Shown piece by piece: positions 32,318 through 43,733 of a stretch of 64,000 nucleotides of DNA (positions are counted from its first letter, which is position 1; each line of letters begins with the position of its first letter). Where the stretch lies: positions 1,488,001 through 1,552,000 of the forward strand of contig SRSI01000078.1 in assembly GCA_005656395.1 (NCBI GenBank), read 5' to 3'. Below the pieces are notes generated by a model. It was not told the DNA's origin, ran no database searches, and saw nothing but the letters and a program-made list of their open reading frames with translations. A program made the translations under genes and the position numbers. The DNA comes from Strongyloides papillosus. Its lineage: Eukaryota; Nematoda; Chromadorea; Rhabditida; Strongyloididae.

Positions 32318-32732
32318 AAAGATTCGTTTTGTTAAAGTAGAAATAAATGCAGTGAAAGTTCAGGAGTGCCTTGCACCTATAAAAATTCTTAGTTGACATT
32401 TCTATTGACAACTAACTTCAATCAAATAGGTGCAATATTAATTTCGTTTGTTTTAACCATTGTGTGGATATGTACCACTCAATGTATGCTACATCCGTAC
32501 ACTTTTCTTATCCTGCATTTTTAAATATTTCTATTGTTTAATATTAAGATCATTTTTTATGGAATGTACTTATTTTGCAAGAATTAGAACGAATTTTTCT
32601 CTTAATATTTTATTATCTAAACTCTAAAATAAAAGAAAATTAATAGTAAAATGTGCATATAAAAAATAAACAAAACATAAATTATAAACATTTACAAAAG
32701 AATGTAATTATTAAAATGATAATAAAAATTGA

Positions 32733-35235
32733 TCATTCTCTCAAACTTTTTAAATTCTTGATTTTTTGGATATAATCGTCTACTGAAATTAATTGACCCT
32801 TTAAACTTTTTCTATAATCATCTATCGTTTTTTTAACCGCACATAATTCATTATTTGTCATAGCTACAGATTCATTTAAATTTACATTAACAATTTTAGG
32901 AATCTTCTGATCACAAAAATTTATATCATTTATCTTTCTACGTTTTCTTAAGTCAAGTAATTGTATATAGGTAGATTCTAAAGGGGTTGATATATTACTA
33001 TATGGTAGTCGAAACTTTTCACATGCTCGCTCTATTTCAAATTTACCATCTCTTGAAAGGGACCTATCAATAAAAGTATTAACATAATTTCTATATTCTA
33101 TAATTTGTTCTCCATACTTTTCATTTGATATCCCTCCACCTATATATGGTGGTGGTGCTATTTTAAGGTAATCACTAGATGATGTTGAAATGTATTTTGT
33201 ATATTCTGATAGTTGTATTTCATCATTATCCTGAACAACATACTTGGATTTAAATGGTACTCTATCTCTTAACTCATCATTTTTTAAATGAGAATATAAT
33301 GGCATTATTGTCTCATCCTTATTATTACTATTTATCCATCCTGCAAATTCAGGTTTCTTATCTTCTTTTTCTTTTAAAAATATTTCTATTAAATTTTTAT
33401 TTGTTGGTGTTATTTTAATTTTATTTCTAGGAAATCTTAATTTTTTTACTTTGCTATAGTGAATTTGATCTTTAAAATAAAACCGATAAAAGTCTTCGAA
33501 TAATTCTTCATGACTATTTGAGACATATCTAAAATTAGATATTACATCTAAGATACATTTTATTTCACTCTTGGATCTCTCTTTCGATTCAATGATCGCT
33601 TTCAAATATGGGTACGTAGAGTCTATTGAATCAATTCTTAGAAGAAGTTTTGTAATTCTATTAAGTTCGCTTCTAAAGCAATCATTAGATTCACTTGAAC
33701 ATGGCAATTTATGCATTAGACTGATAGAAAATTTTTGTTTTAATTCATTATCAATTATTAAACCAGGTTCATCTGTGTTTACAATATTAGAAGTGCATTC
33801 ATTAATAAAAATAGCCATTCTTCTTGCGATTTTTTCATCTCCAAGTCTTTGATCACCTGAATTATCTAATTTTTTTGTTTCGTAAAATATTTCATCAATT
33901 ATACCAATCTGTTTATTTGATTTATCGATATTTTTTGACAAAGTAAAAGCCAAATCAGTTTCTTTGGGAGGTGTATTTTTTAAAACCAATTGCGGTAATA
34001 CATTTTTTCCTCTCAATATATAGTCATTAACAAATATCTCTTCACTTGTACCAAAGTCAGTAAATATAAAAGGTAGTGTTTGAATTAATAAGGGCAATCT
34101 TTTGTGTGATGAATTCCAAGCAACAGTATGTTCGGTAGTAGTGTAGTCTTCCACTGATTTTACATTTTCCAATTTATTTATACTTTCATATTGCCTTTTT
34201 GAAGTAACAACTGTTCCACCATTTTCTTGAAATTTTTTTAAATTTTCAAAAGGGAAAAATGTATTAGGATAGTATATCTCAACATTTGTACCTAACATCT
34301 TATTTGAATCTTTCTTTATTGGCGTGTTTGTTATTGTTAATGAATTTAAATTAAAAATATCCCGAAGTATACTGTTTATAGTTTCTTTACTATTTTCATT
34401 AAGATGTATATTATATCTATCAAAATAAACATTTGATATCTTGTCAAATGTACAGTATTTTTTAAGTAATGTTGTCTTTTCATTGATAACATTTATCATA
34501 ATTAGACGGAGACTTTTTAATTTATTAAGTCCATGTATGTTATTTTTATGCTCTATTATATCACGTCTAACAACTTCAAAAAGGTTTTCACAGGACTCAT
34601 CATCAAAATTATTAACAATCAAGAGGAGTGAACCCATATTGTTAAAAAATGAAAAATTTTTATCCTCAGTATCATTTAAAATAGCAGTATTGTCATATTT
34701 CCACCATTTTACAGATTTAATTTCTCTACATACTTTTGAATTTCTTTTATAAAATAATCTAACAAATTTCATTTGTTCTGAAGTTGGTTTACCAAGTACA
34801 GTGATAGCTTTTTTAATATTTTTGCATAACAAATTCCTTACGTTTTCTTCACTAACTTTTCCCATCAATTTCATGTTTCCAATAACTTTCTCATAATGGC
34901 TATACACTAAGTTATCCACATTCCATCCTAAATCTTCTTCATTTATTTCCTCATCGGTAGTGATAATATTTAAGATTTTTTCATTAGTTTTATACAGATT
35001 TACCATTATACGTTGAATTTCAAGTAACATTTCTTTAACAATTGAAAAATGGTTACGTGAAAATGATAACTCATTACCATTTTTTAATTCAAATACATTG
35101 CACTAGACGAAAAAGAATTTTGGTCGTTTTGGTAAAAAAACTTACCAGTTTTGATAATTCACTGAATGATTCTGTGTTAAAAAGGATTATAAACATTTTA
35201 TGGGTATGATTTTCTACCATACCTGTATAAACCAT
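32733..35235 (-). CDS. INTS13: Integrator complex subunit 13 (Asunder)
   Basis: Two exons, 35235-35146 and 35102-32733, phase 0, 819 residues (814 if the second ATG at 35220 is used). Recognised from Asunder-specific segments: N-terminal HKMFIILFNTESFSELSKL (human start: HKTVFVVDH type), SLTITNTPIKKD, then AWNSSHKRLPLL, FVNDYILRGKNVLPQLVL and the C-terminal PEFAGWINSNNK block. INTS13 is part of the Integrator arm that binds INTS10/14 and helps target snRNA and enhancer RNA processing; Asunder also acts in dynein localisation and spermatogenesis. The N-terminal vWA-like fold begins in exon 1. About 175 residues after the PEFAGW block, where the human protein ends, are not recognised. Codon use matches neighbours. 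Confidence 0.82.
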
Positions 35236-35551
35236 ATTTTTAACAAATGGATTTAAAGAGAAAAAGAATTATGAATGAATTTTTGACAGTAGTAAAATGG
35301 TTCCCAGATTTTTTGGAGAAGTGTTATTTTATTGGGAAACTGTTCATTGTTTTACAATATAAAATAATAAATTTTACAATTGATATTTTTATTATTAAAA
35401 TACTATTTTATTAAATGATAAAATTTATTCATTAGAGCTAATTTAGTTAGTATTCAGGTAAAGTTATTAAATTAATTATTCTTTATACAGGAGGATAAAT
35501 AAATATGTATATTTAAGTATTATAAAAAATTTGTTTTTAATTTTAAAATTA

Positions 35552-36670
35552 TTAAATAAAATGTTTTGGATCAAAACATTGGTATAATTTTATGCATAAT
35601 TCTTCATTTCTTGGTGTATTCAAATCAATCTTCTTCTCATTCATTAATCTTTTCAATTCTTCTTCTACCTCAGGTTCATCCTCCCAATCCATTGGTTCTA
35701 AAAATGTAACATTACCACAACGTACTAATCCTTGACATAAAAGTTTATAAATCTCAGAATATTTGGGTTTATCATAGTATGATAATGTTCTAAGGTAGGT
35801 AGCAATAGTGAGGTATTCTGGAGGGCAATTTTTAAATAACACTTCATCAGGTGTAGATTGTTTCATTTTTAGTATTGTTGCTTGATCTCTCTCTGAACCC
35901 CATGGTAAACCAACTTGAAATTCAATTAATGAATACAATAACGACCATAAATCATCTACTCTCCCTTGTTCTTTCCTTAATTGAACATCAATAGAACAAT
36001 ATTTTGTGGTTCCACGTAACAAGCAACCTTCTCTTGCTGGACGAATGTAATCTTTATTACAATTGTCATCGTCTTCTTTTAACTTCTGTCTAACGCTTGC
36101 AGTTTGTCTTGTTACGTATCTTCGTACCATACCAAAATCAATAATATAAATGTGACGTACTGGAGCACTGTCAGAACAAACAGTCATGTTTCCTGGCTTC
36201 AGATCTCGATGGATAAATCCTACTTCATGGAGTTTTTTAATTTGGTACAATCCTAATATGCCAATACGCAAAGTTGTCTCCTCACTATATCTTTTTTTTA
36301 TTCTTTTTTCTTTAAACTTATTAATACCCTCAACGGCTTTCAATCTCATTAAATCAGGTCCACATAATGTTATAACAATATACTGGAAATTTTTTTTTCT
36401 ATACCCATCCAGATAATGGATCATCCCTTCAACGTTAGAAATCGCTTGCAATGCCTGAGCCTCAATTTTCAATAATGATTGGTCTTCATCAACATTTTTT
36501 TCAATTTTCATGGCTGCAAGTTCGCCTTTTTCCTTGATATCTTCAACCTCATAAACTGAACCAAACACTCCAGCTCCAAGACGTGTTCCAGTTAACTTCC
36601 AACGATGTCTTAATACATCACCAAATTTTAAATTCAAATCATTCAAAAATTGGTCTGTTTTTTTAGCCAT
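35552..36670 (-). CDS. TTBK-like protein kinase (CK1 superfamily)
   Basis: Single exon, 372 residues from the second ATG (MAKKTDQFL); an in-frame ATG seven codons upstream is possible. The kinase domain runs ~22-315: glycine loop GTRLGAGVFGSVYEVE, Lys in AAMKIEKN, catalytic HRDLKPGN, DFG in IIDFGMVRRY, and RGTTKYCSIDV. These are tau-tubulin/CK1-type motifs, and all catalytic residues are present. An acidic tail (EPMDWEDEPEVEEE) follows. Nematodes carry many single-exon TTBK-like kinases, several expressed in the male germ line; that role is only an inference here. Upstream frame is closed within 300 bp of INTS13. Confidence 0.9.
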   Translation of the reverse strand: MAKKTDQFLNDLNLKFGDVLRHRWKLTGTRLGAGVFGSVYEVEDIKEKGELAAMKIEKNVDEDQSLLKIEAQALQAISNVEGMIHYLDGYRKKNFQYIVITLCGPDLMRLKAVEGINKFKEKRIKKRYSEETTLRIGILGLYQIKKLHEVGFIHRDLKPGNMTVCSDSAPVRHIYIIDFGMVRRYVTRQTASVRQKLKEDDDNCNKDYIRPAREGCLLRGTTKYCSIDVQLRKEQGRVDDLWSLLYSLIEFQVGLPWGSERDQATILKMKQSTPDEVLFKNCPPEYLTIATYLRTLSYYDKPKYSEIYKLLCQGLVRCGNVTFLEPMDWEDEPEVEEELKRLMNEKKIDLNTPRNEELCIKLYQCFDPKHFI

Positions 36671-36861
36671 TCTAATTAATGAAATAATCAATTACCTAGT
36701 AAATTTATTTATTTTATACTTATAAAATTTAAATAAGCCGAAAATGCAGATAAAAATTTAAATTAACAAAAAAAATTATATATCCTGAAAGAGAAACAAC
36801 AAAATATACAATAAAACTATTAAATCCGGCAAATAATATATTTTTAATCGCTATACATTAT

Positions 36862-37959
36862 TTATAGACATTTATTAAGTTGTTTGTTGCATCGTAAAAA
36901 TTTATTTTCAATTGCATTAGTAATAAATGTTATACCGCAGTAATTGAAGAAACCTTTAATATAGGGGAGTAACATATTATTCCCATAAACTTGTTGTTCA
37001 ATAGAAGCTTTTCTTTTTATTCTTGCATATGGTCCAACAGTAGGATTAAAAGCAAAATCATACAATACTTTTATCATACTCTCATGTTTTTGTAAATTAT
37101 CATAGTACTCTGGAGCAATTTCCCTAACCTTTGGTAAATTTTTACCAGGTATATATGGAAAATCATGGTGTTCTACATGGTAACCAACATTATATGTTAC
37201 AAGATTCCATGGTCCATAATATGAATAGGTTTCCTGAGTACAGTCTAAATTAAAAATATAATGTTCAGAAATAAAATGTCCTGCTGATGGATGAAGACCC
37301 ATTGTTATAAATGTTCCAAATAACAGATAAAATAAAGATTTAAAGCCGAAATAGTAGTAGATCATGAAGTCATAAATTAATTGAACAATAAAATTAACAA
37401 TTTCTAAATCTGTTGGAGCTTTTTTGTAAATAATTAGTGGTCTGAATGCATAAAAAAATGGTTGAAGGAAAAGCCAAAGTAGTTTTCTAAGTGGTGTTGT
37501 AAAAAGTTGTGCCTCCAGTAATGTTGGAACATCGGTATCAAGACCATCTTCACTTAAATATCTATGATGTTCTACATGGTATTTTTTAAATGATATTGAT
37601 ATTGGAACTCCAATAGGAAGATTTGCCCATATACCAAAAAATCTATTTGCTAATGGTCTGTGATTTCCATATGCAGTATTGTGTGAGATATCATGAATAG
37701 CTAATGTTAGTGCATGGTTAACGACACCACCAAAGAAATATGCTTGAAGGCAAATTAATAACCAATCTGAATCTTTTAAAAGAAATGCTGCTAAAGTTTG
37801 TAGGAGTACACAAGCAGTTACAACATATTTAAATGATGGATCAACACCAAATAATTGTTTTATCTCCGGGTGATCTCTAATGATAGCTTCTCTTCTCGAT
37901 AAATGTGGTTGTTTTGTGTATGTCCATACATAATCAGTCCTTGAAACAGATTGGCCCAT
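36862..37959 (-). CDS. Sphingolipid delta-4 (dihydroceramide) desaturase
   Basis: Single exon, 365 residues. The N-terminus MGQSVSR fits the N-myristoylation signal known for DEGS1. The DEGS N-terminal segment (DYVWTYTKQPHLSRREAI) is followed by membrane spans. The three histidine boxes of membrane desaturases are present: HDISH, HVEHH (KKYHVEHHRYL) and HVEHH (VGYHVEHHDFPYIPG). It introduces the 4,5 double bond of ceramide on the ER membrane using cytochrome b5. The last ~45 residues after YARIKRKA are less conserved and longer than in DEGS1 (323 residues). C. elegans homologues include ttm-5, by recall. Confidence 0.93.
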   Translation of the reverse strand: MGQSVSRTDYVWTYTKQPHLSRREAIIRDHPEIKQLFGVDPSFKYVVTACVLLQTLAAFLLKDSDWLLICLQAYFFGGVVNHALTLAIHDISHNTAYGNHRPLANRFFGIWANLPIGVPISISFKKYHVEHHRYLSEDGLDTDVPTLLEAQLFTTPLRKLLWLFLQPFFYAFRPLIIYKKAPTDLEIVNFIVQLIYDFMIYYYFGFKSLFYLLFGTFITMGLHPSAGHFISEHYIFNLDCTQETYSYYGPWNLVTYNVGYHVEHHDFPYIPGKNLPKVREIAPEYYDNLQKHESMIKVLYDFAFNPTVGPYARIKRKASIEQQVYGNNMLLPYIKGFFNYCGITFITNAIENKFLRCNKQLNKCL

Positions 37960-39915
37960 ACTTTAATTAGGATACTATTTTTATTCTCCAACAAATTTTA
38001 ATATATTTATCAATCTAAATATTATTAATATATAGTAGTTAAAATGGATTAATTTAAATATGAAGAAATAGGAAACAACAAAATATTTAAATATTTAAAA
38101 ATTATTTCTTGTTGTCCTGGTGATATATATTATAATGCTAAAAAATTGGTGTAAAAAATAAAAATCTATTACGAGGGATATATTCTTTTGGAAAATTTTA
38201 GTAAAAATAGAGGTATAAATGGAATACAGGTGTAAAACCATGTGAACTAATATATATTAACGACAACATGCAATGCTTTTTAGATTAGATAATTAATAAT
38301 ATATAAATAAAATGACATGTCGAATAATTAAAAGATAATAATTATAGCGATTATAAGGAGAAAATTCTCTAAACCTTTGTCTGTAGTATATTCTGCAGAT
38401 GTGTGATGGTCTTTGAGGTTTATATTGTTAATATGGACTTGTTAATAATATTGACGTAATTGATGGCTAATATAGTAATTATAAGATTGACATTATAAAC
38501 TGAATCTAATTATAATGGCGCTTTATCTGTAATCAAAAAAAAAGATAAAACCAAAGAAAAGTATTTTTTTATTTCTTTTAATTTTAAAAAATCTTAAAAT
38601 AATATTATGACTCATTTTATATAATAATTATAATAATTTATTATATATTTAAAATATTCAAAAAAAGATAATGTAAAATTGAAAGGGAATAACATATAGG
38701 TGATTATATGACATGATATAATATAAAAAATATACAAATATTGCATTTTGATATAAACATACAATGTAACATAAAAATAATTCTTTAATTTTTTATAAAT
38801 ATATTTGTTTAGCTATCAACCAAAAGAAATATAACTAAAAATTGGAGTAATAACTTTAAATCTTCAAGATCACCATCTCCAAAAGGAGTGGTATAATTAA
38901 TGGTCTTTAAAATGAATAAACTAATAAATATAAATAATTTTATCTTTTCTACATATATATAAATTTATATTGTATATTAATCACCATCAAAGCGATTATA
39001 TGTTCAGGTTAATTCTAGAGTAGGTACTTGATAACATAGAGTGAATAATATGTAAAAACCTTGAGTTGCATTTAAAGCATAGAGAAAAGTTGAATGTACA
39101 AAAGGATCTGATTGACTTTTATCAGGGATAGTCTATTTTAATGAATGGTATAAAAAAACTGGAGAAAAAAAACATTTTACTACTTTTATGAATGTGAATA
39201 GAGAATGGAATAAATAATTTTTAAAAGATTATTTTTTCTCTTTGCTTTTTTTATCAAATACTTTTCGTTGAATCATAATGTCTCTCACCACTAATGCGTA
39301 ATTTTTTTTCCCGTCATTATTTTATTTCTAATCTAATTTAACGTTGACTCATTTATTTTTATATTAAAAGTTTTATCAGTATAGACGTCTGATAAAAGAA
39401 AAATGTTATAATTCAATACATATATATATCAATTACAAAATATTAAATCCTGATAATGAAATAAATATTTATTTAATTGTAATTAAATATTTTCCAGTTA
39501 TTTTAATACCTCGAATTAATCTATACTTGATACTTCTTTAACAATTTTTAATTAATTTTTGTTATACAAAATAAAAAGATGCGGAAAAAATTCTAAGGAA
39601 AATTAAATTGTTATACTTTTGATATTATGTACATCATCCCATAGGACATTAAAATATAAAAAAGAATATATACTGAAGGGGAATATTTGTGGATGATAAG
39701 AAAAGGACAATATATGTAAGTATTGGATATATTTATTTGAAGAGAGATATAGTATTAATGTGATTCTTTTTAAATTGCCTTTTGTCATAAAGATTGTTGA
39801 TAGATGAAGAGAAAGTTATCCTTTTTTGAGGAAAGTTGTATATCTAAATGGATGGTAGAAATTGTGTTATAACTTTATTTGTATTTACCCCTTTTTATAT
39901 ATTTTTATACCAAAT
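37960..39915. other. 2-kb divergent intergenic region
   Basis: Lies between two divergently transcribed genes (desaturase and K2P channel). AT-rich; no gene, RNA or repeat recognised. Presumably promoters and possible 5' exons. Confidence 0.5.
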
Positions 39916-42103
39916 ATGAGAGATGAGTTTAGAAGTTTTTGTCTTAATGCAACAATTATCTTAAAAAAGGTAACTTTTCATTACTCAAAATTAATTATCT
40001 TTATAATTTAATAATAAACTTTTTCTTATAGGCTTCGATTTTTTTTATTTCTCATGTTGGATTATGTATTCTTGTTGCTTCATATGCTGTCATGGGTGCT
40101 TTCATGTTTCGATCAATAGAATATCCAGAAGAATTAAAATTTCAGGGACATATACGTAATGACACATGGACTGTTGTAACAGAATTATATGATTTTATCC
40201 AGAATTCCGATGTTATTGAGGAAAGAGAAGTTAAAAAAAAGGCTCACGAATTATTAAAAAGATTTGAAATTCAATTGGTTAATGCTGTTAATTTCGAGGG
40301 ATATGACGAGAAGGACGATGATATAACACCAACATATCAATGGACATTTTCAGGAGCATTACTTTTTTCAATAACTGTCTTCACAACAATTGGTTATGGA
40401 CATATATGTCCTAAAACAGCACTTGGTAGAGGAATGACAATATTATATGCTATGATTGGAATACCATTAATGTTGTTATGTTTAGCAAATATAGCAGAAA
40501 GTTTAGCACAAATATTTACATTTATTTATTTTAAAGTATGTTGTGCATACTGTAGATGGCAACAACGTCGACGGAGAATCAAAAGATCTGCTTTAAGCTT
40601 TAGATATCATCCTAATGCCCCAATAAATATAAAACGTGCTCATTCTGGTGGAAGAAGTGGTGTTTCTGGTAGATATAATAATTTAAAAAGAAATGCAAGT
40701 TTAAAACGAAAAGGTACAAATCAATTCAGTGGGCAGTCCGATACAAAATCAATTCGTTCAATTAGAAGTCTTTCAAAATATGAAAAAGAACATTTTGATT
40801 CAAAATCGCTAACATATAAGAGAAAAACTTCACGTTCTCCAAATGCACCATTATCACGTTCCTCAATTAATCAAAAAAGGCATCATTATGGACATGGTTT
40901 AACACACATGGATTCATTAAATAGTCCACCAATTGATTTTGTAGAACACGGTGGTATAAGAGTTAGTAATGTTAATATTTATGAAAAGAAAAAGAGAAGA
41001 GATATACCTACAAGTAGAAGTGGTACATTTAAAGGTCATCCACTAAAAGGTGGTCTTCCAGTACGGTATATTAATCATGCCGAAGATGATAAAGCTACAA
41101 TTATTGAAATGAAAACTGGTTATGATAAACAGAAATTTATAAGAAGAAAACATGATAGCGATTTGGAAAAAGGTGGTAGATTACCACACATAACTGTTAG
41201 TGATAATGAAAAAGAAGAAACAAGTTGTCAGGTATATTATTTTGTTTTTAAAATATATTAAAAAAAATTCATTTTTAGTTAACATATTCTGATGATGATG
41301 AGTATGGTGAACATGATCATCGTTATTTACCTTCAGGTGGTGACTTAATCCACGAAGAGGAAAGAACTAGTCTTGGAATTGGTAGTGGAAGTCATATTAA
41401 TATTCGTCATAGTGATTCTATTTACAATCGTAGGAGAGATAATGATTCAAGAAGTTATAGATCAGAGAGAAGTGATGACATAAGTATACGAAGTTTAAGA
41501 AGAAATGGTAGAAAAGAAAAAATGCCTGTTTCTGTTGGAATAGTAACAGTTATTGTTTTCATAGCTGGTGGTGCAATACTTTTTGCTGTTTGGGAGGATT
41601 GGAATTTATTTGATGGTGCTTATTATTCTTTCATTACATTATCAACAATTGGTTAGTTTTGAAAATAAGATATTTTATTTTTCATTTAATTAATTTATAT
41701 TAAAAAAGAATATTTCTAATCTAATTCTTTAAAATATTTAGGATTTGGTGATATAGTACCAGGACAATCTTTAGATGAGGGAAGTCAAGAAAAATTAATT
41801 GTTTGTGCTTTTTATCTATTATTTGGTATGGCTTTGATTGCTATGTGCTTTAAATTAATGCAACAAGATATTCTTGATAAGGCACGTTGGATTGGTAAAA
41901 GAATTGGTATTATTGTTAAGGAGGATAGTTTTGAATCGGAAAGTGAATTTGGAGATTCAATGATTTTGGAGGAGGATAATGATGACTTAAGTGAAAAAAT
42001 TGAATTAGACAAAAGAACTGTTTCTAGCGAAAGTAGTAAAAGAGATGATGAAGAGTTACATTTAAAAGAATACTCCAAGATACATCGTCAAATGTACAGA
42101 TAA
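39916..42103 (+). CDS. Two-pore-domain potassium channel (TWK type)
   Basis: Four exons: 39916-39969, 40032-41231, 41279-41651, 41742-42103, all phase-consistent, 662 residues. TM1 is near residues 19-40 (start of exon 2). The first pore loop has FTTIGYGH, followed by TM2 ([21 protein letters not shown]). The second pore loop is split by an intron and reads TLSTIGFGD, then TM4 ([16 protein letters not shown]). Both filters match the K2P pattern. N-x-S/T sites occur in the first outer loop. The cytosolic loop between TM2 and TM3 is about 340 residues, rich in Arg/Ser, and interrupted by intron 2; most K2P channels have a loop of about 20-40. The acidic C-terminus ([13 protein letters not shown]) is short. 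It would set resting K+ conductance in muscle or neurons. I did not assign it to a particular twk gene. Confidence 0.9.
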
Positions 42104-42476
42104 AATATTCTATCAATATAAATAATATTTTTACTCTATTATAATATATGTAAAAATTCTGTTATATATTTAATTGAAAGAATATGCAACCCTTTTCTCC
42201 TTAATTGTATGTGCTTTATTTTTATTTTTCAACTGAATTATATTTTTATTGATACAAATATAACAAAACACTATAATTTATGGGTAAAAGAAAAGAATAT
42301 ACTTTAATTTTAAATATGTATTAACGAGATGTAACAAAATTTAAATCATCAATATACAATGTCAAATATATATATAAATACATAATATGTAGTTGTATAT
42401 ATTATTTCTTATAGTGTCTTTTTAAAAATATTTTTAAAATTTCAATATAAAAAGAAAAAGTTTTTTTTAAAAAATT
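42104..42476. other. Convergent intergenic gap
   Basis: AT-rich 3' flanks of the K2P channel and globin genes. Nothing else seen. Confidence 0.5.
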
Positions 42477-43733
42477 TTAACCAACTTTAGTAGCGTATAA
42501 TTTATTAGCTGGGAGAGAAGATCTTCTTTGAGCTCTTAACTTTCCATAGTAACCATCACGAACATTTGTAAAAATAAGTTGCATAAATTGACTCCATGCA
42601 AGTAATGCTTCACATCTTTTATGCATCCCACCACCATCCAATTTTAATGACTCAGCTATATATGTATCAGCGATTTGTGAGAAAAATTCTGGTCTAAAAC
42701 CTGAATAAACATACTGAACATAAGATTCCCCAAATTCTGTTGCTAACTTTTGAATAGTTGGCAAATCATCAATATTTTCAACTGTTGCAAATAAAAATTC
42801 AGCCACTGAATTTGATAACTCATTAACACACTCCTCACTTAAATTTTGAATAAAATTTCTAATTTCTGGTCGTTGTTGACACATTCTTCGCATTATTAAA
42901 TGTCCAAATTTGGGACTAAAAATGAAAGATAAATTTGTATATTCAGAGTACTATAAATTATTTATATATCTTTAAATTTAATGAAAATTTTATTAATTCA
43001 AAAGTTAAAAACCTTTGAGGAAATAAATGAGAAAAGTAAAAATTAAATATTACTACATTTTAATAATTTTGAAAAAAATAACTTACGGAGTATTTCTAAG
43101 GCAATGTTTTATTCTACTTTTAGCTAAAGGATTAAGTATTTGTCCTTGTGTAGAATTTCTCCTACCATTATTTGTTGGCGTTGGTGTTGTCGGTGTTGTG
43201 GTAGATGAACTTTCTTTAGATGATGGTTTTAAATGTCCTCCTGCTTGTTGTCCTAATACTCCACTATGGACTGATGAATCTTTTCTCCCATTTGTTGGCA
43301 TTTCTTTTGTTGATGTTGGTATTTCAAGTTTAGGCTTGTTATCAAAATTAGTTGTTAAAGATTGTGAACGTTTTCTAGAGTCGGAAATGATTTTTTTCAT
43401 AATATTTGTCTCGTTTTGTGTTGTTGAATATCTTAAAGGATTAGCGGACTTTATTTTTAAAATATTAGCTTTTTTAAATCTAAAACCTTTAGATGTTGTG
43501 TTGTTGGTACTAGTTGTTAGATTATTAGCTTTTGTGGAGGAGGATGAAGAAGATCCTGAGGATGGTGAAGAAGATATTACAGATTTTTTAAGTGCTACAG
43601 CTAAATTAACAATATTAGAAGGAAACTGAATCCATGGTGAATGATTATTGCTTTTAGGTAAATTAGAATTTTCATAAATATTTGAATTTCCTTTGGGTTG
43701 TGTTGGCGTTCTACAAACTGTTGAGCCATTCAT
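42477..43733 (-). CDS. Nematode globin-like protein, F8 histidine replaced
   Basis: Two exons, 43733-43087 and 42915-42477, about 361 residues. Residues 1-~200 are Ser/Thr/Asn-rich and probably disordered. The globin domain occupies the C-terminal ~150: KSRIKHCLRN, then FGHLIMRRMCQQRPEIRNF, ENIDDLPTIQKLATEFGES, SGFRPEFFSQIADTYI, LLAWSQFMQLIFTNVRDGYY. This pattern matches the C. elegans globin group whose F helix reads FGxxHVxLxxxGFKPDFW. Here the His position is Tyr281 (codon TAT, bases 42722-42720). The distal E7 position also seems not to be His or Gln. So haem binding may differ or be lost. Family function is oxygen, redox or NO sensing, often in neurons. The splice join gives NTP then PKFGHL, in phase. 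Confidence 0.85.

Noticed and set aside
33571..34752. Plus-strand frames antisense to INTS13
   Set aside because: Shadows of the real gene, with no family match.
43027..43629. 200-codon plus-strand frame antisense to the globin gene
   Set aside because: Mirror of the Ser/Thr/Pro-rich globin exon; no family, and composition follows from the opposite strand.
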